In this document: in pieces, positions 1-10,214 of the stretch
How positions within the stretch are numbered: the stretch's first letter is position 1
Layout: each line of letters begins with the position of its first letter
Assembly (NCBI GenBank): GCA_958298945.1
Contig: OY282605.1
Coordinates: forward strand, 22,670,811 to 22,734,810
Direction of reading: 5' to 3'
DNA from: Atherix ibis
Lineage: Eukaryota; Arthropoda; Insecta; Diptera; Athericidae
Length of the DNA: 64,000 nucleotides
The notes under the pieces: generated by a model
What the model saw: only the letters and a program-made list of their open reading frames with translations
What the model was told of the DNA's origin: nothing
The model's database searches: none
Position numbers and translations under genes: made by a program

Positions 1-1000
1 AATGTCATTTTTGAAAAGGAATTCCTGTGGTTCCGTAGCCTCCTTATTTATGACCATAGCTCTTGTGATCTGTCCTTTATTCGTCAAGATCAAAAAGAAC
101 GTCATTTCGATACAAGAGACAATAACTTCTTAAGGAGGGTGATTATGAAAAGGGGGGGGGGGGGGATGTTGTTTGGTAGGTGCATGAAGAAGTGGAAGAC
201 GATTGTTGCTTTAGAATGGCATTATTTAGCGTTCGAAATCTGATAAATATGTGAGACTTTTGAAGGACTTCTATTTTTGAAGGACTTATTTTTATAAAGA
301 TGTTGTTTAAATGGCTCAGAAACAGACAGTTAGATTGTCCGACATTACAAGAACCCTGGTCACACGGTCATCTTCATTAGAGAAAAGGGAATTTTTGTGG
401 TTTGCTAGCCCTACTATTTTTCTGACCATAGCCTTTGTGATATGTCTTTATTCGTCAAGATAAAAAAAAATACACCAAAAAGACTTTTTCTGTGTGGTTA
501 CAGAGGCGGGTATTTTTACGACTTTCTTCAAATAGGAAAATCGATGGCAAAGCCTACGCCAAAAGTCAGGATCCATTTTTGGCGGTTTTTAGGATCTTGA
601 CAATGTCAAACCGGTCCACCGAAAAATGTTGGGCCCTTAACGCCAAGTTGGCATTTAAAACATATTACTCTGAATTGGGAAGCGTTTTTCCTTTCGAGTA
701 CCTGTAGGAACGCCTACCAGAATTTCAGGGTTCACACCCCTAAAGCACCCTAAAGGGTTCGCACCTCATTGTTTGAAGGCGATTTCGGTTGAAGCCTTCC
801 AGCACTACCACGAAGAGTATACTTCGGTCTCGTGGCGAAATTCCATTTGGTAATGAGATTAACGTTACGCTAAATGGTGTGATTTGCCATAACAAGGAGA
901 ATAATTTGAAAAAAATTCTCATGGCTTTCTCGCTTCCCTACTAAAGTCCAACATCGATGGTTGTAATGTCGGATATTTTTCAGTTTTGTTTAATAGAAAA
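1..1000. repeat. Diverged copies of a dispersed non-coding repeat
   Basis: Bases 1-130 and 360-480 are two diverged copies of the same text: a 'ggaatt..tgtggtt' start, 'gaccatagc', then 'cgtcaagat'. Text at 245-300 (tttgaaggacttctattttt) and 770-815 (ccagcactaccacgaagag) belongs to the same family, seen better preserved at 39.07-39.26 kb and in three tandem copies at 48.1-49.4 kb. A G homopolymer sits at 151-166. Small open frames here are not supported as genes. No protein similarity is recognised, so the family may be a satellite or the non-coding part of a mobile element. Confidence 0.45.
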
Positions 1001-1096
1001 CGTTAAATAAACAGAAAAAAAACGACCTTGATTTTTGCCGGAACAATGGGAGTGTGGCGTTCCCATCGTTCCGATTCGAGTTCTGTTGCAACACTA

Positions 1097-1840
1097 TACC
1101 TTACCTATTTGACCAATTCTGGGCTTTTTTCTTTAAGTGAATCATTCAATTTGTCCAACTGATGACAGTACACTTCAGAATTGATCGCTGCGTTGTTCGG
1201 TAGAAGCTCAAAATAAACAATTCCTTAGAAATCCCACATTTTTTTTTGATGAATATTGGCATTCGAAGTGCTTTGAGCCAATTAATCTTTTCTACTCTAG
1301 GATCTTTTGCGCTTAACATTGTTGCAGACAACTCATTTCTCGTCCACACTGATGATATGGTATGCTTTAAAAATGGATCATTTTCTTAGCGTTTGAGAAG
1401 CAAATCACAAACGTCAATGCGACGGCACAAATTTTTTCCGTAAGAAGATGAGGAACCCATAAGTCGAGCTTTGAGATAAAACGTAGCCGTTTCAAATGAT
1501 CATGAATAGTCCAATTCAATAAATTTAATCTCTCAGCGATCTCACGAGTTGTTATTCGCCGGTTTGCATCAATAAATGCCTTTAATGTGTCTTCATCAGC
1601 TTCAACTGGTCTTCCAGAACGTGGTGCATCTTCGAGATCAAAATTGCCGGATCGAAATTTTGCAAACCAATTTTGGCACTGGGGCTCACTGAACACATCT
1701 TCTCCATACACATCGGATAATTTTTTTCTTGCTCGAACAGCATTTTTATCTTTTCTACAATAAAAAAGGAAAATATGCCGAAAATGCAGTTTTTCACTTT
1801 TCATATTTAAAAGGGTATCAACCAAAAACTACTTTGCAGA
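1097..1840 (-). pseudogene. mariner transposase, N-terminal two thirds, broken
   Basis: The minus frame 1825-1367 holds the mariner N-terminal DNA-binding part, with the recognisable blocks KLHFRHIFLFY, QNWFAKFRSGNFDLEDAPRS (paired helix-turn-helix linker), TREIAERLNL and a degenerate WVPHLLTEK (normally WVPHEL). After about 1370 the reading continues only through frameshifts, ending with EVYCHQLDKLNDSLKEKSPE near 1100-1170. The first catalytic block (GDEKW) is scrambled and the part with the last two aspartates is absent, so it is 3' truncated. The subfamily looks mellifera/cecropia-like from memory of consensus sequences. Terminal inverted repeats were not found. It is dead. Confidence 0.8.
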
Positions 1841-2239
1841 ATCAATCGAATTTGTCACAAGCAAGCCTTGCTATGTCAGCTGTCAAAATACATATGATTA
1901 TGGGGCTTAAGTGTAAAGTTGGTTGTGAAAAAATACAATTAAGTCCTCTGTTGGGAAACAACGAAATTACTTTCTTGACAACCCAATATTTATTATGAAA
2001 TTGGCTGATACAAATTGGCGTTACTTAATTCAAATAACAACTTTCTTGGATTGTTCTTCTTTTTTTTGTATATAAAGTTTCTTAGGCTTTTTTTGTTTAT
2101 GTATGAAGTGTGGTAGAAAATCTGGTAACTGAGAGAAATATGGCAACATTGCGGAAGTCCCTTTCACATAGCTTATACTTTGGTCTTTCTCATATACTAC
2201 CTTGATCGTGGCGCTCCCATTGTTCCGATTTGAGTTCTG

Positions 2240-3330
2240 TTCTTTTCTTGTTAAGTTGGTACATCTGTTGTTGATATTCCCTCTAAATCTTAGCGTCATA
2301 GCTTCACATTTGCAAAAGTTACGTAACCAAGAGTACATCTACCTCTGTGTGTGTTGGCGATTTTTTACAATTTTAGAAATGGATTCAAATTTGCAACAAC
2401 GAACTTGTATTAAATTTTGCGTAAAAAACGAGTTTAATGGTGCGCGAATGTTGGAAATGTTGGAAAAGTGTTTCGGTAACGATTCTCTAAAGAAAACGGT
2501 CGTTTACCAGTGGCACGAGCGGTTCAAAAGAGGTCGTGAGTGTATCGAAGATGATGAACGCAGTAGCAGACCATCGACATCGAAAACCGACGAAAACATT
2601 GATAAAGTAAAAGAAATGTTGGTCAATAACCGCAAATTAACCATCAGAGAGATAGCGGAGGACTTGAACATTGTCTGTGGATCCGTCCAAGACATTTTGG
2701 TTAATGATTTGGGTTTCCGTCGTGTAGCAGCAAAGTTGGTGCCAAAAGACCTCAATTTTATGTAAAAAAGAGACCATGTTAACGTCGCAAAAGACATGAT
2801 TTGCGAGGCTGAATCCGATCCCACATTCATCAAAAGGATCATTACTGGAGACGAGACGTGGGTTTATGAGTACGACACGCAATCGAGACATCAGGCAAGT
2901 GAATGGCGTTCACCAAATGAGCCGAGACCAAAAAAATCACGTCGTTTTCAGTCAAAAAAGAAGGCAATGCTCACGGTTTTTTTTTTATTTGGGCGTTATA
3001 AGACGTTTTCGTGAAGCAATTCGCCGAAAGAGACCAGAATTGTGGGTAGAAAACTCGTGGATTTTGCAGATAATAACGCACCGTCGCACAGTCCCATCAT
3101 TATTCGTAATTTTTTGACGAAAAATGCAACAAATACCATCCAACAACCACCGAATTCACCTGATTTAGCTCCCTGTGACTTCTTTCTGTTCAATCGAGTT
3201 AAAAAACCATTACGAGGAACGCGTTTCAACAGCCGAGAGAAAAATCGCAGGAATCACTGATGAACATACCGAAAACCGAATATAAAAAATGTTTCGAGGA
3301 AAAAAGAAAAATTTACACACAAACTGGAAG
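2240..3330 (+). pseudogene. mariner transposase with an internal deletion
   Basis: The N-terminal part reads from about 2379 (TCIKFCVKNEFNGARMLEML, then GRECIEDDERSSRPSTSKTD, REIAEDLNI) to an in-frame stop at 2763. Reading resumes past the stop with the first catalytic block IKRIITGDETWVYEYD (about 2830-2880). Between about 2990 and 3010 roughly 100 bp are missing: the text jumps from LTVFF to RRFREAIRRKRPELW. The second-aspartate block is frameshifted (NNAPSHSP), while SPDLAPCDFFLF with the third aspartate is readable at 3160-3195. The same lineage occurs at 27.0, 33.3 and 52.5 kb. No clear terminal repeats remain. Confidence 0.8.
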
Positions 3331-3442
3331 AATTATAGGCCGGGGATGAAGATAAAGTCCACCAACACAAGAGGAATTAGTGCGTAATTTTTATTGCTTA
3401 TTGCAACCATGGTAAGGGAGGGAGTGCAGATGGAAGTTTGGT

Positions 3443-4862
3443 ACTTAAAACTGGTTAACGTCCACAGAAGTTCCGTTGGGGAAGATTTCAGTGAGAATAA
3501 ATTCTGTCAAATTGCCGTAGATTGATTTACAATCAATCGCCGAAAATGGTGGTTTGAACCTGCGGAATGCGGAGAAGTTACTGCTGAATGGGAAGCTTGG
3601 CTTAGGGACACTTTCCACATCTAGGCAGGAGTGTCGAGGCCAGAAAAGGGAATTTCTATTGGTGACCAACACCACCTGATCCCCTCCATGGCTGACGATT
3701 GATTCCTCTCCATAGTAAGGCGTCTTTCTTTTTGCTGGGTTGCCAGATTTTTTTAAAAAAATCTAACGCTTTTTTTTTTTAAATTTTCCTCTCCAGTTTT
3801 ATTCTTTTCCGCATTGCCTCTCCGGTCAACCGCGACTGACTTTCTCTCTCTTAATTTTATACGTGATATCCAATCACCCCCCCCCCTCCCTCCTACGCTC
3901 TAAAGTGTACGTTACTGCCCCATCACCCTGGAAAATATTTACTCTTCAGAGTTTTGGCAAGTGAAATAAAAATCCCATACCCAGCATGATAATAGAATAC
4001 AAATTTTTCTCACAGCCAAGGTAACGACGAAAGGTTATCTTTCCGAACATCCTTACTTCCTAAACTAAACCAATAGCACATAACAAGCACTTCACATGAA
4101 TTTAAAAATCATTCTCGTTACTTTTCTGTCACACTTAAAACTGGTTAACGTCCACGGAAGTTTCGTTGGGGAAGATTTCAGTGAGAATAAATTCTGTCAA
4201 ATTGCCGAAGATCGATTTACAATCAATCGCCGAAAATGGTCGTTTGAACCTGCGGAATGCGGAGCTTTTGACGAAGAAGTTACTGCTGAATGGGAAGCTT
4301 ATCTTAGGGGCACTTAAGCTTGGCTTAGGGTGTAGGAATGGGAAGCTTGGCTTAGGGTGTCGAGGGCAGAAAAGGGAATTTCTATTGGTGACCAACACCA
4401 CCTGATCCCCTTCATGGCTGACGATTGATTCCTCTCCATAGTAAGGCGTCTTTCTTTTTGCTGGGTTGCCAGATTTTTTAAAAAAATTAACGCTTTTTTT
4501 TTAAAAATTTTCCTCTCCAGTTTTATTCTTTTCCGCATTGCCTCTCAGGTCAACCGCGACTGACTTTCTCTCTCTTAATTTTATACGTGATATCCAATCA
4601 CCCCCCCCCCCCCCTCTTTCCTACGCTCTAAAGTGTACGTTACTGCCCCATCACCCTGGAAAATATTTACTCTTCAGAGTTTTGGCAAGTGAAATAAAAA
4701 TCCCATACCCAGCATGATAATAGAATACAAATTTTTCTCCCATCCAAGGTAACGAAAAAAGATTATCCTTCCGAACTTCCTTACTTCCTAAACTAAATAA
4801 ACAGCACATAACAAGCACTTCACATGAATGTATAAATCTGTCTCGTTACTTTTCTGTCACAA
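3443..4862. repeat. Tandem duplication, two 0.69-0.73 kb units
   Basis: Unit 1 (about 3443-4132) and unit 2 (about 4133-4862) align along their whole length, from 'acttaaaactggttaacgt' to 'ttacttttctgtcaca'. They differ by scattered substitutions, a variable C-run (about 3878-3888 and 4600-4614) and local reduplication of 'gggaagcttggcttaggg' in unit 2. Each unit has minus-strand open frames (3675-3445 and 4401-4135) that encode nearly the same peptide. Because the units are duplicates, this shared frame is not independent evidence of coding. No family is recognised. It could be two units of a satellite or a local duplication. Confidence 0.85.
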
Positions 4863-6194
4863 ACCACAGATAACTCAGCAAAAACAAAAAAAAGGAGAAA
4901 AAAATCTTATAAAAAAATCTCTTCAAAAAAATGGCACCGCCGCAATCAATTTTAAAAACTTTATCTCCCCCCGTCCAACCCCGTAACTTTTCAACCATTT
5001 TAACCAATAAACTGTCAAAAGTAAATTTTACAATTTTTATCTGTTCAATATTTCATCTATTCATAATGTAATGAGTCAGACAAAATACAGATTCTTTCAA
5101 ATGTGAAACTTTTTTATTGTTCATTTTGGAATTTTTATCCGGTACCAAAGTTGAACCTTAAGTTAAGATTTGGAGAGATAGAAAAGAAACCTACTGGAAA
5201 GTAAAAGAAATAAATAATAATAAGGGAAGCGGAGGGGGGAAAAAACTATTGAAAAGAAATCTTTGTTTTTGCCGTCAAGTTTACTCAGCCATGCTTAGAT
5301 ACTTTTAACTAGTTGTATGGTATCGTAACGAACGAATAACTAAGTTTATTTAGCCAAACAAAAGTAACTTAGAACGAGTCTAGGTGGAAATAAAGAAACT
5401 TCTCGAAGACGATTAAATAATCACACGTCACAGCAAAAGGTGAAAAGTCGTCGAAACAAAAATCATCAATCAAATGAGTAGCAGTGAATTTCTACACGAT
5501 TCGGATGATGAAGTTTCGTAGATCTAACAAGTGCTATTGCTGTTAATAGTCTCTAATTTGTGCATTTAGACTTTTTACACAATTATTTATTTGGAAAAAT
5601 CTCACTATTCAAAAAATCTCCATTCGCACTGATGTTATTGCTACAACTTTCAACCACAATCCTCACCAATGAATCACACAACGATTGAAGTGAACATTTT
5701 TTTTTACAAATGCGAGACTATTTGTTAAGCAGCAGAACAGAGAAGGTCTTAAATGGCAAAAAAAAAATACGGTTTGTATTGCATATGGCAGGCTTCATAA
5801 AATATTAATAAGTAAAAAGGGAATTATTATAAATTCTCCAAACAGTTTTTTTTTTATTTGGGAAAAAAAAAATTGACCAAATGTGAGAGGGTATTAATTA
5901 TTACATAATTGAAATATTATTCTTCTCATAATATTTATGCTGTTAACACTTTGGCCATTTCCAGAAAAATTTGATGACAAATTCTAACAAATCGCATTCA
6001 ATTAGCATCAATTGATTATGGTAACTTTGGCTTTTACAATATAAATAATAACTCGTTTTCAGAAGAAAAAAAATATTATTTATAAACTCATCCAATTAGC
6101 GTTTCGGAAAGTCATATTAAATTATACATTTTGGAAATTTCGATTTTGATAAAATTTTTATTTATTTATGTTGCTTGAGAATCTTGATATTATA
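4863..6194. other. AT-rich stretch without recognisable genes
   Basis: The stretch has long A and T runs. A 15-codon frame begins at 5474 (MSSSEFLHDSDDEVS, then stop) and looks protein-like in composition, but nothing joins it. No terminal repeats, RNA genes or transposase motifs are visible. Confidence 0.5.
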
Positions 6195-7288
6195 CGAGGG
6201 TCGTTCAATAAGTCCTTAGAAAAAGATGAAAAAAATCTGTTTTTTAAAAAAAAAAATTTTTATTTTTCAATAATCTGCTTTTAACTCTATACACTTTTCG
6301 AACCGTTTTTCCAAAATTTTTATCCCGTCCAAAAAATAGGATTTCGGAAGTTCTGCAAAATACTCATCCGTTTGAGCAATGACGTCCTCGTTGGAAGTGA
6401 ACCGTCGTCCGCCACGTTTTGGCCATGGAAACAGCGCAGGTGTGCACACGCGCATAGTCCTGATGCAAGAGGATTTTTTTCTTGTTCAGATGGGGGCGAT
6501 TTCCTTGCTCAACCGTTGCAATAACGACGCGTAATACGCTCCTGTTATTGTTTTTCCTTTTTCCAAGTAGTCGATAAAAATGATGCCCTGCGAATCCCAA
6601 AAGACCGTGGCCATCACCTTGCCGGCCGATGGCACAGTTTTTGTCTTCTTCGGAGCCCGTTCACCCTTGAAAATTCACTGTGATGACTGTCTCTTCGTTT
6701 CTGGAGTGTAGTAGTGTATCCAAGTTTCGTCCACAGTGACACATCGACGAAGGAATTCGATGAAAGAGTGCCAGCATAGCCTCAGAGTCCACTACACGAT
6801 TGCGCTTATTCTCCTCTGAGAGCAAACGCGGCACCCATCTTGACGAAATTTTTTTCACAGACAATTTTTCATGCAAAATTGAAGCGACTGTACCTTGTGA
6901 TATGCCCGTGGCCTCAACTAATTCGCGCACTTTAATTCGCCGATCGTTCAAAATCAGATCGTGAATTTTGTCGATGATTTCAGGAGTAGACACCTCAACT
7001 GGGCGTCCTGAACGATGTTCATCTTTTGTGGATGAACGGCCACGTTTAAATTCATTCACCCAATTGTAAACCATCGCAAACACAGGTGCAGATGTGCCAT
7101 TAACTGCATCCAACTCGGCTTTGATTTCTTTCGGGCTTAAGCCTTTCAAATGGAGATCTATCCTACGCTATGGATTGAGCTGAAATTTTCACAGCTTTCC
7201 TGTCGATAATGCTACTTACAAAAAAAAATCTTTACCAACACTACGAGCGCAATTTCTTGGATATTCTAAGGACTTATTGAACGACCCG
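6195..7288 (-). mobile_element. mariner element with TIRs and TA flanks (irritans-like)
   Basis: The ends are nearly identical inverted repeats: the left one begins CGAGGGTCGTTCAATAAGTC at 6195, and the complement of the right end reads CGGGTCGTTCAATAAGTCCT from 7288. About 24 bases match after a 2-base indel. TA dinucleotides flank both ends (6193-6194 and 7289-7290), the mariner target-site signature. The interior is a minus-strand transposase: KGLSPKEIKAELDA, FKRGRSSTKDEHRSGRPVEV, KIHDLILNDRRIKVRELVE and RWVPRLLSEENKR in the frame 7149-6661, then frameshifted pieces ending ELPKSYFLDGIKILEKRF. The second catalytic block and the LAPCD block are not readable. At 1,094 bp it is shorter than the usual 1.27 kb, so it is internally deleted. 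Confidence 0.9.
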
Positions 7289-7290
7289 TA

Positions 7291-8490
7291 CAATGGGTGT
7301 TATTTAAAGTATTGTCCATTGGAAGCCACTACCTTTTTTCATCTTCCTGGTAACATATGGGTTCCGCGCCAAAAAAACTGCTCCGATTTTGAGGCCAAGA
7401 ATGAATCGAGCCAATTTTTGATGCCCTGTTCTGAAGTGAAGCGTATTCCGGAGAGGGCGTTTTGCATGGATCTAAACAAATGGTAGTCGGACGGGGCAAG
7501 GTTTGGGCTATAAGGCGGGTGAGGCAAAACTTCCCAGCTACTGTTTTCTAAATAATTTTTAACCGGTCTTGCAACATGAGGCCGAGCGTTGTCATGATGG
7601 AAAATTATGGCTTCGTGTCTGGTCGCATGTTCCGGGAGTTTTTCGGCCAATGCTCGCTTCAAACGGATTAATTGTGTTCGGTAGAGGTCGCCTGTGATCG
7701 TCTGGCCCGATTTCAATAGCTCATAATAGATCACACCCTTCTGATCCCACCAAATACAGAGCATTACCTTGGTGCCATGGATATTTGGCTTTGGCGTTGA
7801 TTTGGCTGGTTGGCCGGGCTTCACATACGATTTTTTGCACTTTGGGTTGTCGTAATGAATCCATTTTTCGTCGCCAGTAATGATTCGATTCAAAAACGAC
7901 TTCTTTTTCTGCCGTTCAAGCAGCATTTTGGACATGCAAAATCGCCTTTCAACGTCTCTCGGCTTCAATTCATATGGGGGACCCAATTTCCTTGATTTTG
8001 GATGAATCCTGCTGCTTTCAAACGTTTTAAAATGGCTGCTTGAGTGACTCCCAATGATTTTGCAATTTCTTCTTGAGTTCGATAGCAGTCTTCGTCGAGT
8101 AATGCCTCCAAATCTTCATCTTGGCTGACCTGGTCGTTCTTTGTCTTCCGTGTCAAAATCACCACTTCTGAACCGCACAAACCATCTCTCGTACGTTGAA
8201 ATCGATTTAACATATTCAGGATAAGCTTCGGTGAGCAATCGATGTGCTTCAGCTGCACTTGAAGAAGTAAATCAACACTTTCCGCAAATGGGACTTTTTT
8301 GGTACGAAATTCGACATTTTTGAAACAAAAAAAAAAACTTTGTTGTTTACACTATTTCGTTCAATGACTAATCGAGAATGAATGACAGATGTTTAACCTC
8401 CAAAATGCCATATGAGTTATTATTAACACAAACCATGTGTAAAAGTTATGCCATCTGTTGTCAATCCCGCATTTTTAAGTTATACACCCG
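7291..8490 (-). mobile_element. mariner element (mellifera-like), one frameshift, catalytic triad readable
   Basis: The minus transposase spans two frames joined by a frameshift near 7985. The frame 8258-7965 gives the DNA-binding region (LLDEDCYRTQEEIAKSLGVT, GNWVPH). The frame 7986-7339 gives the catalytic domain with IITGDEKWIHYDNP, FHHDNARPHVA and SPNLAPSDYHLF, so all three aspartates are present. It ends near KWLDSFLASK-like text. Probable terminal repeats are GGGTGTTATTTAAAG at 7295 and, on the complement, GGGTGTATAACTTAAA ending near 8487; they are diverged. The left end uses the same TA (7289-7290) as the neighbouring mariner. The right flank lacks a clear TA. Confidence 0.85.
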
Positions 8491-8491
8491 C

Positions 8492-8690
8492 TGCAAAAAG
8501 GAGGCAGCTCCATTTTTGGAGATTTTTTTTTCTCTAGTGGATGTAAAGTATTCCAAAGCTGCTCTAACAATCAGTGGAAAAACGAGGCAGCTGCCTTAAT
8601 TCACTGCGAAAATATAAAGATTATGTAGATAATCCCTTATTGAATCCCGTGCAAAAAGCAGGCAGCTCCGGAGCTGCCTCGTTTTTGCAC
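8492..8690. repeat. Cluster of a GTGCAAAAA...GGCAGCTCC motif with a 42-bp palindrome
   Basis: A motif of about 20 bp occurs at 8492-8511, degenerately at 8573-8595, at 8649-8669 and inverted at 8670-8690. The last two abut to make a near-perfect palindrome (19 of 21 pairs). The 8492 copy and the inverted 8670 copy could also be the ends of a 199 bp TIR element. A further copy lies at 13198-13218, beyond the other end of the split DUF7869-type transposase. I therefore infer terminal or subterminal repeats of that transposon, though a separate MITE is possible. Confidence 0.65.
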
Positions 8691-8742
8691 TGAATGAACA
8701 TGCGTGATAAATGCTTGCAATAGTTTATAATTTCATATCAAT

Positions 8743-8884
8743 GTGAAAAAGGATCTTGTAACTGAAAAAGAGGTGCACCAGAAAAAAGCAAAATATTTCT
8801 ATACAAAAATGAAAGAAGACAGCGCAGAAATTTCAGATAACAAGGATGAGATGGAGCTGTTAGCTTTCGATTTCCAACAAAATA
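8743..8884 (+). pseudogene. DUF7869-type DDE transposase, upstream fragment
   Basis: The readable peptide has a charged, lysine-rich helix (KEVHQKKAKYFYTKMKED) followed by ELLAFDFQQN. That F-D-F-Q-Q-N block is the one I recall at the start of the DDE-like domain of insect DUF7869 proteins. It stops at 8884, where a MITE begins. The rest of the domain resumes at 12292, and with the insertion and one TA copy taken out the frame is continuous (FDFQQN then MPLPHVTSGD). The true start codon was not found. The domain name is from memory; the split is seen directly. Confidence 0.7.
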
Positions 8885-9287
8885 TAAGTTGTAGTAAAAA
8901 GAAATTCATTATTTTTGAAGGTTTTATTTAGCATAGATAGCATGATACGATTTAGGTCAAATATACACCTTTTTGTTCGATAACTTGTTGCCATTTTGGA
9001 GGTAATTTCATAATGCCTCTCTCATAGAAACCCTCGTCCCTATTGGCAAAAAACTGGGACAGTCGATTTTCACAATCTTCTCTTGAGGCGAATTTTTTAC
9101 CTTCAAAATCATTCGTCATAGACAGGAAGAGGTGATAATCACTTGGTGCCAGGTCCGGACTATAAGGTGGATGCATAAGAAAAGGTCCCGGAACTTCTGG
9201 CGAGTCACTATCGATGTATGCGGCCTGGCGTTATCCTGATGGAACATAATTCCTCTCCTATTAGCCAAAGCGGCTGTGCCGTCCTGG

Positions 9288-9380
9288 ATCCACCGGTTCT
9301 CGTCCGATCACCGAAGTTAAGCAGGACTGGGCGTGGTTAGTACTTGGATGGATGACCGCTTGGGAACACCGCGTGCCGCA
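9288..9380 (+). ncRNA. 5S rRNA-derived head of the retroposon (not a functional 5S gene)
   Basis: GGTTCTCGTCCGATCACC, GAAGTTAAGCA, GTACTTGGATGG and GACCGCTTGGGAACACC follow animal 5S rRNA from about nucleotide 22 to the 3' region. The internal control region (box A, intermediate element, box C) is well kept. The first 20 or so nucleotides are replaced and the sequence runs directly into a tRNA-like part with no T-run terminator, so it is a promoter/head module and not a rRNA gene. Confidence 0.85.
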
Positions 9381-9394
9381 GGTTTAACCGTGTA

Positions 9395-9455
9395 TGTGTC
9401 GACCGACTCACACTCGGTAGGTAGCGGGTTCGATTCCCGCTGCCGCCATCTCGGC
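9395..9455 (+). ncRNA. tRNA-like domain within the retroposon head
   Basis: The T arm is perfect (GCGGG-TTCGATT-CCCGC, 9424-9440) and contains a consensus Pol III B box, GGTTCGATTCC. Just upstream ACCGA-CTCACAC-TCGGT folds as a 5 bp anticodon-like arm with a 7 nt loop. A D arm and a full acceptor stem are not convincing, so this is a tRNA relic, not a tRNA gene. Confidence 0.7.
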
Positions 9456-9639
9456 ATGGTGCCGGGGTGAGAGGCCGACTACAAGCCTTATATGTAGTCC
9501 GTAGGGTCCCCCAACGTTACTGGAGGTTCCTTCGCTGGCCTGATAAGCCGCAAGCTATAAAAACCACCTTATCAAGAAACAGCACAAAAAGAATCAACCA
9601 TACCGTACCTCAGGCAAAAAAACTCATCTGGTTTTCATC

Positions 9640-10030
9640 GAACAGCCCGAATAGGTACCTGGAACGTGCAGGACTCTCTCCCAAAAAACTTCTCGACTGG
9701 CTGCCCTCCCAAAAAAAACGCTTACAACCTCGACATCCTGGGAGCCTTCCGAGACAAGGTGGAAACATCAAGGGAGCCCTCACAACGCAGACGGGTGAAC
9801 ACTTCATCTACAGCGGCAACGACAGCGGCCACCACTGTGGAGTCGGATTGATCCTATCGGCCAACGCAAAAAGAGATCTCTCATGGGCTACAAACCGGTC
9901 TCCGACCGTCTTCTGACAGCCAGGCTCCACTCGAAGTTCCGAAAGATTACCATCGTGCAGTGCTATGCCCCAACCGAAGTAGATGATGACGCCAACAAAA
10001 AAAAAAGAAGCCTTCTACCACCAACTAGAG
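9640..10030 (+). pseudogene. LINE endonuclease N-terminal part (RTE/'craniofacial development protein 2'-like)
   Basis: Across two frameshifts the text reads IGTWNVQ, KKNAYNLDILG, TQTGEHFIYSGNDSGHHCGV, GYKPVSDRLLTARLHSKFRK and ITIVQCYAPTEVDDDANK. This is the order of the first half of an APE-like LINE endonuclease: the asparagine in WNV and the VQCYAPT strand are kept, while the SEVRW block with the catalytic glutamate is lost. The reading stops at about 10030, where the 3' tail begins, so the rest of the endonuclease and the whole reverse transcriptase are missing. Confidence 0.8.
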
Positions 10031-10214
10031 ACGTGTATTCTTTGTGCCGCTATATGCTCCATCGAAGCGACTGTGTCTCATGACTATGTGTATATGTGTC
10101 ATAATGTATAATGTAGAAATGAAACCTGTCAAATAAAAAAAAAAAAAAGCTGACCGCTTCTGGGCGATTGCTTCTTTCAGACGGTATACGAGTCATTCAA
10201 CTGTTGACAGTATA

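Larger units (their letters stand above)
9277..10148 (+). mobile_element. Chimeric retroposon: 5S rRNA + tRNA-like head, LINE endonuclease body, poly(A)
   Basis: The parts in order are a 5S rRNA segment (9288-9380), a tRNA-like domain with anticodon-like and T arms (about 9395-9455), a stretch encoding the first part of an APE-type LINE endonuclease (about 9640-10030), a 3' tail (10031-10130) and an A-run ending at 10148. Both sides are the same interrupted mariner, and GCTG occurs at 9273-9276 and again at 10149-10152, a possible 4 bp target duplication. The body is much more GC-rich than its surroundings. Two Pol III-type internal promoters in tandem suggest transcription from the head. It is either an internally deleted LINE whose 5' UTR carries this head, or a composite SINE. 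Confidence 0.85.

Noticed and set aside
3445..4401. Minus-strand protein present twice, hence conserved
   Set aside because: The two copies are a DNA-level tandem duplication, so frame sharing is not independent evidence of selection.
9288..9380. Functional 5S rRNA gene
   Set aside because: The first part of 5S is missing, there is no T-run terminator, and the sequence runs into a tRNA-like part and LINE coding within a poly(A)-tailed insertion.
9395..9455. Functional tRNA gene
   Set aside because: Only the anticodon-like and T arms fold; no D arm or matching acceptor stem.
9467..9916. 149-codon plus frame starting MRGRLQALYV
   Set aside because: The genuine LINE endonuclease text alternates between frames; this frame is only partly real and starts inside the non-coding head.
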